A DNA stretch of 64,000 nucleotides from the NCBI GenBank assembly GCA_964538505.1, contig CAZIDY010000006.1, positions 68,775 to 132,774 on the forward strand. Direction: 5' to 3'. The position numbers were made by a program, and so were the translations under genes. This DNA comes from Zeimonas sp964538505 (GTDB lineage Bacteria > Pseudomonadota > Gammaproteobacteria > Burkholderiales > Burkholderiaceae_E). Shown here one piece after another: positions 34,008-41,886 of the stretch. The notes under the pieces are model-generated. The model searched no databases, was not told where the DNA came from, and worked only from the letters and a program-made list of their open reading frames with translations. Each line of letters opens with the position of its first letter. The first letter of the stretch is position 1.

Positions 34008-35225
34008 ATGGGCATGAACACACAACGACGCAAGGTGATCGGCACGATGGGTGCCGCCGCCGCCGCGCTCGCGGCTCCCCCCTTCGTGCGTGCGCAGACC
34101 GGCACGCTGAAGGTTGGATGGGCCATCTCGAAGACCGGTCCCTTCGCCGGCGGCGCCGCGGTCACGCAGTGGCCGAACTACCTGCTGTGGATCAAGGACG
34201 TGAACGACGCCGGCGGCCTGAACGTGGGCGGTCGCCGGATGAAGCTCGAGCACATCGAATACGACGACCGCAGCCAGTCGGAAGAGGCGGTGCGTGCGGT
34301 CGAGCGGCTGATCAGCCAGGACAAGGTCGACATCCTGCTGCCGCCCTGGGGCACCGGGCAGAACCTGGCCGTGGCGCCGATCTTCGCGCGCGGCGGCTTT
34401 CCGATGATGACCGGCAGCATGGCGAGCGATCGCATCGCCGAGGTCGTCAAGCGCTGGCCGAACATCTTCTCGATGCTCAACACCTCCAGCGTATACGCGG
34501 AGTCGCTGGTAGAGGTGCTGAACTCGCTGCGCACCGCCGGCACGATCGGCAACCGCGTCGCGGTCGTCAACGCCGCCGAGCAGTTCGGCATCGAGCTGGG
34601 CAACGCGGCACGCCGCGCACTGAAGGCGGCGAACTACGAGCTGGTCTACGACGGCAGCTATCCGATGTCCTCGCAGGACTTCACGCCGGTGATCAGCGAG
34701 GCGCAGCGCGCGAACCCCGACGTGTTCATGGCCTTCAGCTACCCGCCCGACACGATGGCGCTCACCGATACCGCGCGCGTGCGCGGCTTCAACCCGAAGG
34801 TGTTCTACACCGCGGTGGGAAGCTTCTTCCCGCAGTTCAAGCAGCGCTTCGGCGACAACGCGAACGGCGTGATGGGCATCGGCGGCTGGAATCCCGACAG
34901 CGACGCGTTCCGCGCCTACATCCAGCGCCACGTCGCGCTGCATCAGCGCGAGCCCGACCGCTGGGGCGCGTCGCTGTTCTACGCCGGACTGCAGGCGCTG
35001 GGCCAGTCGATCGAGGCAGTCGGCATGGACAACAAGGCCGTGGTGCAGCACCTGCGCTCGAACAGCTTCGACACCATCGTCGGCAAGCTCGACTTCGACG
35101 AGAACAACATCCGCAAGGGGGGCTGGTTCGTCGGGCAGTGGCAGGACGGCGACTTCTACGGCATCGCGCCGCAGCAGCCCGGGGCGCGCAAGGCGATCGC
35201 ACCGAAACCGGCCTGGAAGGCCTGA
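34008..35225 (+). CDS. Periplasmic substrate-binding protein, branched-chain (LivK) type
   Basis: A 405-residue type I periplasmic binding protein. It has a Tat-like signal (QRRKVIGTMGAAAAALAAPPFVRAQ). The mature part opens with LKVGWAISKTGPFAGGAAV and contains VNDAGGLNVGGRRMKLEHIEYDD, the usual LivK-type start. It is the first gene of a complete importer operon. Ligands of this group include amino acids, aromatic acids, amides and small ketone-derived acids, so the ligand is probably the substrate of the upstream catabolic genes. The 78 bases before it hold an imperfect GC-rich hairpin and AGGAGA. Confidence 0.92.
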   Translation: MGMNTQRRKVIGTMGAAAAALAAPPFVRAQTGTLKVGWAISKTGPFAGGAAVTQWPNYLLWIKDVNDAGGLNVGGRRMKLEHIEYDDRSQSEEAVRAVERLISQDKVDILLPPWGTGQNLAVAPIFARGGFPMMTGSMASDRIAEVVKRWPNIFSMLNTSSVYAESLVEVLNSLRTAGTIGNRVAVVNAAEQFGIELGNAARRALKAANYELVYDGSYPMSSQDFTPVISEAQRANPDVFMAFSYPPDTMALTDTARVRGFNPKVFYTAVGSFFPQFKQRFGDNANGVMGIGGWNPDSDAFRAYIQRHVALHQREPDRWGASLFYAGLQALGQSIEAVGMDNKAVVQHLRSNSFDTIVGKLDFDENNIRKGGWFVGQWQDGDFYGIAPQQPGARKAIAPKPAWKA

Positions 35226-35246
35226 TCGTCGAGGAAGCGAGCCGCG

Positions 35247-36122
35247 ATGCCTTTCATCGATGCCCTGCTGAACGGCCTCACGCTCGGGGGCATGTACGCG
35301 CTCGTCGCACTGGGGCTGAACCTCCAGTACGGCGTAGCGCGCATCATGAACCTGTCGTACGGCGAGATGATGATCGCGGCCTCCGTGCTGGCCTGGGCGC
35401 TGTTCGGCCAGCACGGACTGTCTCCGATCGCCACGCTCGTCATCGCGCTGCCGTTAGCCGCGATCGCGGGCTGGGCGATCTACGCGCTCGCGCTGATGCC
35501 GCTCGTGCGTCGGGCGCCCAACCGCGATGCGCTCGAGGCCGACAGCCTGCTCGGCACCTTCGGGCTGCTGTTCGTCATCCAGGGCGTGATGCTGGTGGCG
35601 GTCGGCGGCGGATACCTCAGCTACTCGTTCCTGTCGGTGCCGGTCGCGGTGCTCGGCACCACGCTCGCCGCCAACCGGCTGCTCGCGCTGGCGATGGCGG
35701 CGGTGCTCGGCCTCGCCATCTGGCTGTTGCTCACGCGCACGCGCATCGGCACTGCGATCCGCGCGGTGTCGGTCGATCCGGTCTCGGCGCAACTGGTCGG
35801 CATCGACACCCGCCGGCTCGCGGCAGCGGCCTTCGCACTCGGCACCGTGATGGCTGCGGTGGCCGGCGTGCTAGTCAGCATGTTCCTTACCTTCAGCGCG
35901 ACGATGGGCGTCGTGTTCACGATGAAGGCGCTGATCGTCGTCATCATGGGCGGCATCGGAAACATGGCGGGCGCGGCAGTGGCCGCGCTGATGCTCGGGC
36001 TGGTCGAGAGCTTCGTCGGCACCTTCGTCGACCCGGGGCTGACGCTCGCGGCCAACTACGCGCTCTTCCTCATCGTGCTGCTGTTCTTTCCGGCCGGGCT
36101 GTTCGGCAAGGTGATGCGATGA
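35247..36122 (+). CDS. ABC importer permease, LivH type
   Basis: A 291-residue membrane protein with about eight segments. It has the LivH start NGLTLGGMYALVALGLNLQYGVARIMNLSYGEMMI and the cytoplasmic EAA-like loop RTRIGTAIRAVSVDPVSAQLVGIDTRRL. It ends FFPAGLFGKVMR. The stop overlaps the next permease gene (ATGA). It forms the channel together with the LivM-type protein. Confidence 0.93.
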   Translation: MPFIDALLNGLTLGGMYALVALGLNLQYGVARIMNLSYGEMMIAASVLAWALFGQHGLSPIATLVIALPLAAIAGWAIYALALMPLVRRAPNRDALEADSLLGTFGLLFVIQGVMLVAVGGGYLSYSFLSVPVAVLGTTLAANRLLALAMAAVLGLAIWLLLTRTRIGTAIRAVSVDPVSAQLVGIDTRRLAAAAFALGTVMAAVAGVLVSMFLTFSATMGVVFTMKALIVVIMGGIGNMAGAAVAALMLGLVESFVGTFVDPGLTLAANYALFLIVLLFFPAGLFGKVMR

Positions 36123-37123
36123 GCAACGGCGAAACTACCGCAGCGGCTGTCGCGGCCGCGGAACGCACCGATAACCTGCGCTGGCCCGGGTGGGTCTTCG
36201 CGGGCGCCTGCTTCGCCGCGCTCGCATTCGCCCCGGGAATGGGCAACGACTACACGACCGCGCTGCTGATCAACCTGCTGCTGTACAGCGTGCTGGCGAC
36301 GGCGTGGGGCCTGTTCTGCGGAACGACGAAATACATCTCGCTGGCGACGGTGGCCTTCTTCGGCGCCGGCTCCTATACGGTGGCGGTGCTCGGCGAAGTG
36401 CTCCCGTGGCCGCTGGTGCTGCTCGCGGCGGCGGCCATCGGCGTCGTGCTCTCGCTGCTGGTCGGGCTCGTTACGCTGCGGCTCTCGGGCACCTACTTCG
36501 TCATCTTCACCTTCGGGCTCACCGAGCTGCTGCGCCAGGTCGTCAACTGGTACGAGAGCAAAGTCGCGGGCTCGATCGGTCGCTACGTGTTCGTCGATGC
36601 AGCGACGCCGGGCTTCATCTATGGCCAGCTGCTCGCGCTGTTCGCGCTGGTGCTGCTGCTCGGCTGGTGGCTGTCGCGCTCGCGCCTTGGCTTCGCGCTA
36701 CGGCTGATCGGCGAGGACGAACAGGCGGCACGCCACTGCGGCATCGACGCCACGCGCACCAAGCTCGTCACCTTCACGATCACCTCGGTGTTCATGGTGA
36801 TCGCCGGTGCGATCGTCGCACCGCGCTGGACCTACATCGACCCGGCGATCGCGTTCAACCCGATCGTCTCGTTCCAGGTGCTCATCATGGCGCTGCTCGG
36901 CGGCACCGCCCGCTTCTGGGGCCCGGTGCTCGGCGTGGTGCCGCTGGTGCTGCTCTTCGAGACGCTGGTCAAGTACCTGCCGAACCACTTCCCGATCGCC
37001 CTCGGTGTGATCTTCCTGCTGATCGTCTACGCGGTGCCGCGCGGAATCGTCGGGCTCGTGCTCGAACGGGGCGGGCGCCTGCGGCGCAATGCAGCGACCG
37101 CTGCCGGCGGAGCCGCGCAATGA
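36119..37123 (+). CDS. ABC importer permease, LivM type
   Basis: A 334-residue permease with about nine membrane segments. Family motifs: NLLLYSVLATAWGLFCGTTKYISLATVAFFGAGSYTVAVL and the coupling loop SRLGFALRLIGEDEQAARHCGIDATRTKL, then LGGTARFWGPVLG. A hydrophilic 20-residue N-terminus precedes the first segment. It overlaps both neighbouring genes by four bases, so subunit stoichiometry is likely set by translational coupling. Confidence 0.93.
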   Translation: MSNGETTAAAVAAAERTDNLRWPGWVFAGACFAALAFAPGMGNDYTTALLINLLLYSVLATAWGLFCGTTKYISLATVAFFGAGSYTVAVLGEVLPWPLVLLAAAAIGVVLSLLVGLVTLRLSGTYFVIFTFGLTELLRQVVNWYESKVAGSIGRYVFVDAATPGFIYGQLLALFALVLLLGWWLSRSRLGFALRLIGEDEQAARHCGIDATRTKLVTFTITSVFMVIAGAIVAPRWTYIDPAIAFNPIVSFQVLIMALLGGTARFWGPVLGVVPLVLLFETLVKYLPNHFPIALGVIFLLIVYAVPRGIVGLVLERGGRLRRNAATAAGGAAQ

Positions 37124-37833
37124 CGCCCGTACTCGAAGTGCAGGACATCAGCCGCTCCTTCGGCGGCCTGCGCGCCGTCGACAAGCTCTCCTTCGACATC
37201 GGCACCGACGAGATCGTCGGGCTGCTCGGACCGAACGGCTCCGGCAAGACGACGGCATTGCACCTGATCAGCGGCGCGCTGCGCCCCGATCGCGGTTCGG
37301 TTCGCTTCCAGGGAAGCGAGATGGCCGCAGCGCCGGCGCACAAGAGGGCGCGAGCCGGCATCGCGCGCACCTTCCAGCTCGTGCGCGTGTTCCAGACGAT
37401 GACCGTGCGCGAGAACGTGCAGGCCGGCCTGATGTTCGGACGCGGCAACCATCGTGCCGATCCGACCGCCCTGCTGGCGCGCGTCGGCCTGGCTGCGCTC
37501 GCCGGTCGGCCCGCGCAGGAGCTCACCTACATCGACCAGAAGCGGCTCGAGCTCGCACGTGCGCTGGCGCTCGAGCCCCGGCTGCTGCTGCTCGACGAAT
37601 GGCTCGCCGGTCTCAACCCGTCGGAGCTCGTCGAGGCGGTCGCGCTGGTGCGCTCGCTGCGTGGCACCGGCGTGTCGGTGCTGATGGTCGAGCACGTGAT
37701 GGACGCGATCCGGTCGCTGTGCGACCGGTGCATCGTGATGAACTCCGGAACGAAGATCGCCGAAGGAACGCCGCAGGAAGTGCTCGCCGACCGTCGGGTC
37801 ATCCAGGCCTACCTGGGAGACGACGATGTTTGA
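37120..37833 (+). CDS. ABC importer ATPase, LivG type
   Basis: A 237-residue ATP-binding subunit. Walker A is GLLGPNGSGKTT, Walker B LLLLDEWLAGLNP and the H-loop VLMVEHVMD. The signature is the LivG-like degenerate form LTYIDQKRLELARAL instead of LSGGQ, as known for this subfamily. It energises import with the LivF-type partner, whose gene overlaps its last eight bases. Confidence 0.93.
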   Translation: MTPVLEVQDISRSFGGLRAVDKLSFDIGTDEIVGLLGPNGSGKTTALHLISGALRPDRGSVRFQGSEMAAAPAHKRARAGIARTFQLVRVFQTMTVRENVQAGLMFGRGNHRADPTALLARVGLAALAGRPAQELTYIDQKRLELARALALEPRLLLLDEWLAGLNPSELVEAVALVRSLRGTGVSVLMVEHVMDAIRSLCDRCIVMNSGTKIAEGTPQEVLADRRVIQAYLGDDDV

Positions 37834-38548
37834 GGTCGAAAGCCTGTCTGCCTCGTACGGACTGCACCGCGCGCTCGATCGCGTTTCGCTGCGCGTCGGC
37901 GACGCGGAGGTCGTCGTGATGCTCGGCGCGAACGGTGCCGGCAAGACGACGATGCTCAAGGCGATCGCCGGCCTGTTGCCGACGCCGCCCCACACGCGCA
38001 TCACGCTGGCCGGCCAGGCGCTGCACGCGTTGCCGGCACGGCTGCGCGTCGAAGCGGGCATCGCGCTCGTGCCCGAAGGTCGCGGCATCTTCGGCGAGCT
38101 CACCGTGCTCGAGAACCTGTCGCTAGGCGCGTATCCGAAGCGGGCACGCACGACCGAGAAAGCCAACCTCGAGAAGGTGCTCTCGCTGTTTCCGCGCCTC
38201 GGCGAGCGCCTGAAGCAGACCGCGCGCACGATGAGCGGAGGCGAACAGCAGATGGTCGCGATCGGCCGCGCGCTGATGTCGGCGCCGAAGCTGCTGCTGC
38301 TCGACGAACCCTCGCTCGGCCTGTCGCCGATCGTCTGCGGCGAACTGTTTCGCGCGCTCGAGCACGTCAAGGACACCGGTGTCAGCATCCTGCTGGTCGA
38401 GCAGAACGCGAAGCGCAGCCTCTCGATCGCCGATCGCGGCTACCTGCTCGAGAACGGGCGCATCGCCGGTGAAGGCCCGGCGCAGCAGCTGCTGAACGAC
38501 CCCGCCGTGCAGTCGGCGTATCTGGGGATGAGCAGCGTCGCTGTCTGA
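37826..38548 (+). CDS. ABC importer ATPase, LivF type
   Basis: A 240-residue ATPase: Walker A MLGANGAGKTTMLK, a canonical signature TMSGGEQQMVAIGRAL, Walker B LLLLDEPSLGLSP and H-loop ILLVEQNAKRSL. VPEGRGIFGELTVLENL is typical of LivF. It is the last gene of the importer operon; a REP-like repeat begins directly at its stop codon. Confidence 0.94.
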   Translation: MFEVESLSASYGLHRALDRVSLRVGDAEVVVMLGANGAGKTTMLKAIAGLLPTPPHTRITLAGQALHALPARLRVEAGIALVPEGRGIFGELTVLENLSLGAYPKRARTTEKANLEKVLSLFPRLGERLKQTARTMSGGEQQMVAIGRALMSAPKLLLLDEPSLGLSPIVCGELFRALEHVKDTGVSILLVEQNAKRSLSIADRGYLLENGRIAGEGPAQQLLNDPAVQSAYLGMSSVAV

Positions 38549-38570
38549 GGGAAACCGGGGTCAGACCACG
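38549..38570 (+). repeat. REP-like repeat, copy 2
   Basis: GGGAAACCGGGGTCAGACCACG matches the first half of the palindromic element at 10132 over 22 bases. The second arm is missing and is replaced by ATTTCGACG, so this copy is partial. It touches the livF-type stop codon and overlaps the end of a tiny minus-strand reading frame. Confidence 0.7.
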
Positions 38571-38608
38571 ATTTCGACGACGAGAGCTTCGTGACCGGAA
38601 ACAGACAT
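38561..38608 (-). pseudogene. Possible truncated gene start with strong ribosome site
   Basis: On the minus strand a perfect GGAGGAGG site lies 5 bases before ATG 38608. The frame encodes only MSVSGHEALVVEIVV and then stops inside the REP-like repeat. Either this is a 15-residue leader peptide or the beginning of a gene whose remainder was lost when the repeat arose. The quality of the ribosome site argues that a real gene started here. Confidence 0.4.
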
Positions 38609-38714
38609 TGGATCCTCCTCCATGTTTCTAGCCGAGGCTACACCGACACACGGGGACGATGCGTGAAGGACGCTGGGAGCGTACTGTCGATGCGATCCGC
38701 ACGGAGGAACGCCA

Positions 38715-39176
38715 ATGTCCGCACTCGACCTGCAGGACCCGCTGTTCGCGACGTACGCGATCGCCGCCGCCCTGATGATCCTGAAGGCAGCAGCGATGTC
38801 GTGGCTCACCGTGTACCAAATGCTCCACGTGAATGGCGGCTTCCGCTCGCCGGAGGATCTGCGCCGCACCCGGCTGAACCCGGCTCCCGCTCCGAAGCAG
38901 CTCGAACCCGACGAACGCGTCGAACGGATTCGGCGCATCCACCTGAACGACCTCGAGAACCTGCCCTTCTTTCTCGCAGCCGGGTTCCTCTACGTGCTGA
39001 GCGACCCGCCGCTCATGCTCGCGCAGTGGCTTCTATACGGCTACGTCGTCTCGCGACTCCTTCACTTCGCGGCGTACCTGAGCGCGCGGACGCACGACAC
39101 GCGCGCCACGTTGTGGACGATCGGCTCGTTGATCATCGTCTACATGGCCTGCGCGGCGCTCGTCGCTGCGCTTTGA
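38715..39176 (+). CDS. MAPEG-family membrane protein (microsomal GST-1-like)
   Basis: A 153-residue protein with four hydrophobic helices. The loop ERVERIRRIHLNDLENLPFFLAAGFLY is the MGST1/MAPEG signature that binds glutathione and forms the trimer interface; GYVVSRLLHFAAYL follows. Eukaryotic relatives are detoxifying glutathione transferases or peroxidases, and bacterial ones probably act likewise. GGAGGAAC precedes the ATG. The gene is bracketed by inverted copies of the REP-like repeat. Confidence 0.9.
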   Translation: MSALDLQDPLFATYAIAAALMILKAAAMSWLTVYQMLHVNGGFRSPEDLRRTRLNPAPAPKQLEPDERVERIRRIHLNDLENLPFFLAAGFLYVLSDPPLMLAQWLLYGYVVSRLLHFAAYLSARTHDTRATLWTIGSLIIVYMACAALVAAL

Positions 39177-39178
39177 GG

Positions 39179-39209
39179 AAACCGGGAAAGCGTGGTCTGA
39201 CCCCGGTTT
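39179..39209 (-). repeat. REP-like repeat, copy 3 (inverted)
   Basis: AAACCGGG (39179-39186) and CCCGGTTT (39202-39209) form a perfect 8-bp inverted repeat enclosing AAAGCGTGGTCTGAC. CGTGGTCTGACCCCGGTTT is the reverse complement of the core of copies 1 and 2. It starts one base after the MAPEG stop codon, so it may also end that transcript. Confidence 0.7.
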
Positions 39210-39245
39210 GCTCGCGCTATAGTCGGTATCGGAGGGGGCGAAGAC

Positions 39246-39794
39246 ATGGCGAGCACGCGGACCAGCCGCACGCACCCGCTTCGCATCGACGAGGTGAAAG
39301 CGGGCAACGGAATCATCGGCATCACGTTCTGCCCGGGCAAGAGCGGGCCGAGCCTGTCCGACTACCGGTGGGAACGCGACCTCACTGCAGACCTCGACAT
39401 CGTGTCGAAATGGCAGCCCGATGCGGTCGTCACGCTGATCGAGCGACATGAATTCGAGATGCTGCGCGTGCCGCGCCTGGGCGAGCAGATCGTCGCGCGT
39501 GGAATCGACTGGCATCACCTGCCGATCGTCGACGTACGCCCGCCCGATGAACGTTTCGAGGCGGCGTGGCGAAGCAGCGGCCCGGTGCTGAACCGGATCC
39601 TTCGCCAGGGCGGCCGCGTGCTCGTACATTGCCGCGGCGGCCTCGGGCGCGCCGGGACCGTCGCGGCACGCCTGCTCGTCGAGCTCGACGTGGCGCCCGA
39701 GGCAGCGGTGCGCCGCGTTCGGCAGTCGCGTCCGGGCGCGATCGAAACGGACGAACAGCTGCGGTACGTGCTCGCGCTCGCGTCGGACGAGTAG
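39246..39794 (+). CDS. Dual-specificity/tyrosine phosphatase-like protein
   Basis: A 182-residue cysteine phosphatase. The P-loop VHCRGGLGRAG fits HCx5R and comes after a beta-strand (GGRVLV). An upstream Asp in LPIVDVRPPDERF is the likely general acid. The layout matches the CDKN3-like or DSP group found in bacteria. A -10-like TATAGT lies at 39218 and a GGAGGGGG ribosome site precedes the ATG. Substrate unknown. Confidence 0.85.
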   Translation: MASTRTSRTHPLRIDEVKAGNGIIGITFCPGKSGPSLSDYRWERDLTADLDIVSKWQPDAVVTLIERHEFEMLRVPRLGEQIVARGIDWHHLPIVDVRPPDERFEAAWRSSGPVLNRILRQGGRVLVHCRGGLGRAGTVAARLLVELDVAPEAAVRRVRQSRPGAIETDEQLRYVLALASDE

Positions 39795-39816
39795 AAACGG
39801 GCGCTACGACCGCCCG

Positions 39817-40032
39817 ATGCGGATCCTCTTTCGCTACCTGAAGCCGCAGCGCGGGCTGATCGCACTGGCGCTGCTGCTCGCCGCAGCCAGCCAGGTGCTC
39901 GCGCTCGTCGACCCGATCATATTCGGCTGGATCATCGACGACTACGCGATGTGGCGCCAGCAGATCGGCGAGCGCGTGGAAGACGAGGCAAAGCGCTACC
40001 CTTGGGAAACCGTTTCCGAGGGCCCGACATGA
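39817..40032 (+). pseudogene. Remnant of an ABC exporter (first membrane segment only)
   Basis: The first 45 codons read MRILFRYLKPQRGLIALAL then ASQVLALVDPIIFGWIIDDY, the unmistakable N-terminus of a fused ABC exporter (ABC_membrane). After DDYA the similarity ends; 26 unrelated residues lead to a stop just inside the GST gene. No further transporter sequence follows, so about 90 percent of the gene has been lost. The remaining 71-codon frame is unlikely to make a working protein. Confidence 0.7.
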
Positions 40033-40742
40033 CCGATCTCAGCAGCTTCCCGATCACGAAGAAGTGGCCCGCACGCCACCCGGACCGCATCCAGCTCTAT
40101 TCGCTGCCGACGCCCAATGGCGTGAAGGCGTCGATCATGCTCGAGGAGACCGGGCTGCCATACGAGGCGCACCGCGTGAGCTTCGAGACCGACGACCAGA
40201 TGTCGCCGGAGTTCCTGTCGCTGAACCCGAACAACAAGATTCCGGCGATCATCGATCCGGACGGGCCGTCGGGCAAGCCGATGCCGCTCTTCGAAACCGG
40301 CGCGATCCTGATCTACCTGTCCGACAAGTGCGCGCGCCTCGGGCGCGAGGCCTTCATGCCGGGCGAGCCCGAGCGTCGTTACGAAACGATCCAGTGGCTG
40401 ATGTGGCAGATGGGCGGCGTCGGCCCGATGTTCGGGCAGCTCGGCTTCTTCCACAAGTTCGCCGGCAAGGACTTCGAGGACAAGCGGCCGCGCGACCGCT
40501 ATGTGAACGAATCGAAGCGACTGCTGCGCGTGCTCGAGCAGCGACTGACGGGACGCCGCTGGCTGATGGGCGACGACTACACGATCGCCGACATCGCCAC
40601 CTTTCCGTGGGTGCGAAACCTGGTCGGCTTCTATGGCGCGGGCGAGCTGGTGGGTTTCGATGATTTCCCGGAAGTAGCGCGCGTGCTGTCGGCCTTCGTG
40701 GAGCGGCCCGCCGTGGCGAAGGGATTGACGATCCCGGCCTGA
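40029..40742 (+). CDS. Glutathione S-transferase (YghU/nu-class type)
   Basis: A 237-residue GST. The thioredoxin-like domain has IQLYSLPTPNGVKASIMLEETGLPYEAHRVSF, NPNNKIPAIIDPDG and FETGAILIYLSDK, where TPNGVK marks the Nu/YghU-YfcG group that prefers peroxide or disulfide chemistry. The helical domain ends with WLMGDDYTIADIATFPWV, with the N-capping motif intact. Its ATG overlaps the end of the ABC remnant by four bases. Confidence 0.92.
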   Translation: MTDLSSFPITKKWPARHPDRIQLYSLPTPNGVKASIMLEETGLPYEAHRVSFETDDQMSPEFLSLNPNNKIPAIIDPDGPSGKPMPLFETGAILIYLSDKCARLGREAFMPGEPERRYETIQWLMWQMGGVGPMFGQLGFFHKFAGKDFEDKRPRDRYVNESKRLLRVLEQRLTGRRWLMGDDYTIADIATFPWVRNLVGFYGAGELVGFDDFPEVARVLSAFVERPAVAKGLTIPA

Positions 40743-40763
40743 GGCAACAGGGGAGAACCGGAC

Positions 40764-41873
40764 ATGGCCATCGACCGCGACACCATCGGCATCGCGCTCT
40801 CGGGCGGCGGATATCGCGCGACGCTTTTCGGGCTCGGCTCATTGCAGCGACTCAACGACGCCGGGCTGCTCGGCAAGCTCGATCGCATCACCAGCGTCTC
40901 CGGCGGCTCGATCCTCGCCGGCGTGCTCGCGCACCGCTGGAAGGAGCTCGACTTCATCGACGGGCGCGCGCTCAACTTCAACGCGCTGGTCGTCGATCCG
41001 GTGCGCGCCTTCTGCAGCCAGACGATCGACGTCGGTGCAGGCATCAAGGGCGCGCTGATGCCTTTTCGCAGCGCCGGCGACTTCCTCGCCGCACGCTACG
41101 ACGACGATCTCTTCGAGGGTGCGATGCTGAAGGACCTCCCCGACGCTTCGCTGCCCGGCAATCCGCGTTTCGTCTTCTACGCAACGAGCCTGCAGACAGG
41201 CCGCAGCTTCCGCTTCCGGCAGGACTTCATCGCCGACTACCTGCTCGGCATCAATCGCAACGCACAGGTGAAGCTGTCGACTGCCGTGGCCGCGTCGAGT
41301 GCATTCCCGCCGATCTTCTCGCCGATCGAGCTCGACACGGAACCCGGCGACTGGCAACAGGGCAGCCCGGCACCCGAGCTCGCCGCGCTGCGCGAGCACG
41401 TCGTGCTCACCGACGGTGGCGTCTACGACAACATGGGGCTCGAGTCGCTGGTCGACAACGTCGACATCGTGCTCGTCAGCGACGCGGGCGCACCCTTCGG
41501 CATCGAGGAAGCGCCGGGCGAGGACTACGTACGACAACTCGGCCGCGTGCGCGACATCCTGATCGACCAGACAAGGGCATTGCGCAAGCGCTGGCTGGTT
41601 TCCGAATTCGCCGCAGGGCGCCAGCGCGGCGCGTACTGGGGCATCGCGACGCAGATCGGTGATTTCGCGGCGACGGACGCGCTCGCCGCCGACAACACGC
41701 TCACCGGCGAACTCGACGAGGTGCCGACGCGTCTCGCCGCATTCGACGAGCGGCTGCAGGGCCGGCTGATGAACTGGGGCTACGCGCTGTGCGACGCAGC
41801 GCTGCGCACGCGCGCGAAGATCACGATCGCGCGGGCACCCGGTCTTCCCGCCCCGGCGCATCCGCTCAGCTGA
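40764..41873 (+). CDS. Patatin-like phospholipase
   Basis: A 369-residue patatin-fold lipase. The oxyanion loop is ALSGGGYRATLFGLG (residues 11-25), the nucleophile elbow ITSVSGGSILAG (Ser46) and the dyad Asp lies in TDGGVYDNMG (Asp217). There is no signal peptide or membrane segment, so it is cytoplasmic. It would hydrolyse membrane phospholipids. It is the first of three consecutive genes with CHAT protease and metallo-beta-lactamase products (gaps of 13 and 7 bases); such lipases are common membrane-attacking effectors in bacterial conflict systems. A GGGGAGAA site precedes the ATG. Confidence 0.9.
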   Translation: MAIDRDTIGIALSGGGYRATLFGLGSLQRLNDAGLLGKLDRITSVSGGSILAGVLAHRWKELDFIDGRALNFNALVVDPVRAFCSQTIDVGAGIKGALMPFRSAGDFLAARYDDDLFEGAMLKDLPDASLPGNPRFVFYATSLQTGRSFRFRQDFIADYLLGINRNAQVKLSTAVAASSAFPPIFSPIELDTEPGDWQQGSPAPELAALREHVVLTDGGVYDNMGLESLVDNVDIVLVSDAGAPFGIEEAPGEDYVRQLGRVRDILIDQTRALRKRWLVSEFAAGRQRGAYWGIATQIGDFAATDALAADNTLTGELDEVPTRLAAFDERLQGRLMNWGYALCDAALRTRAKITIARAPGLPAPAHPLS

Positions 41874-41886
41874 CCGGGCAGGCGCG

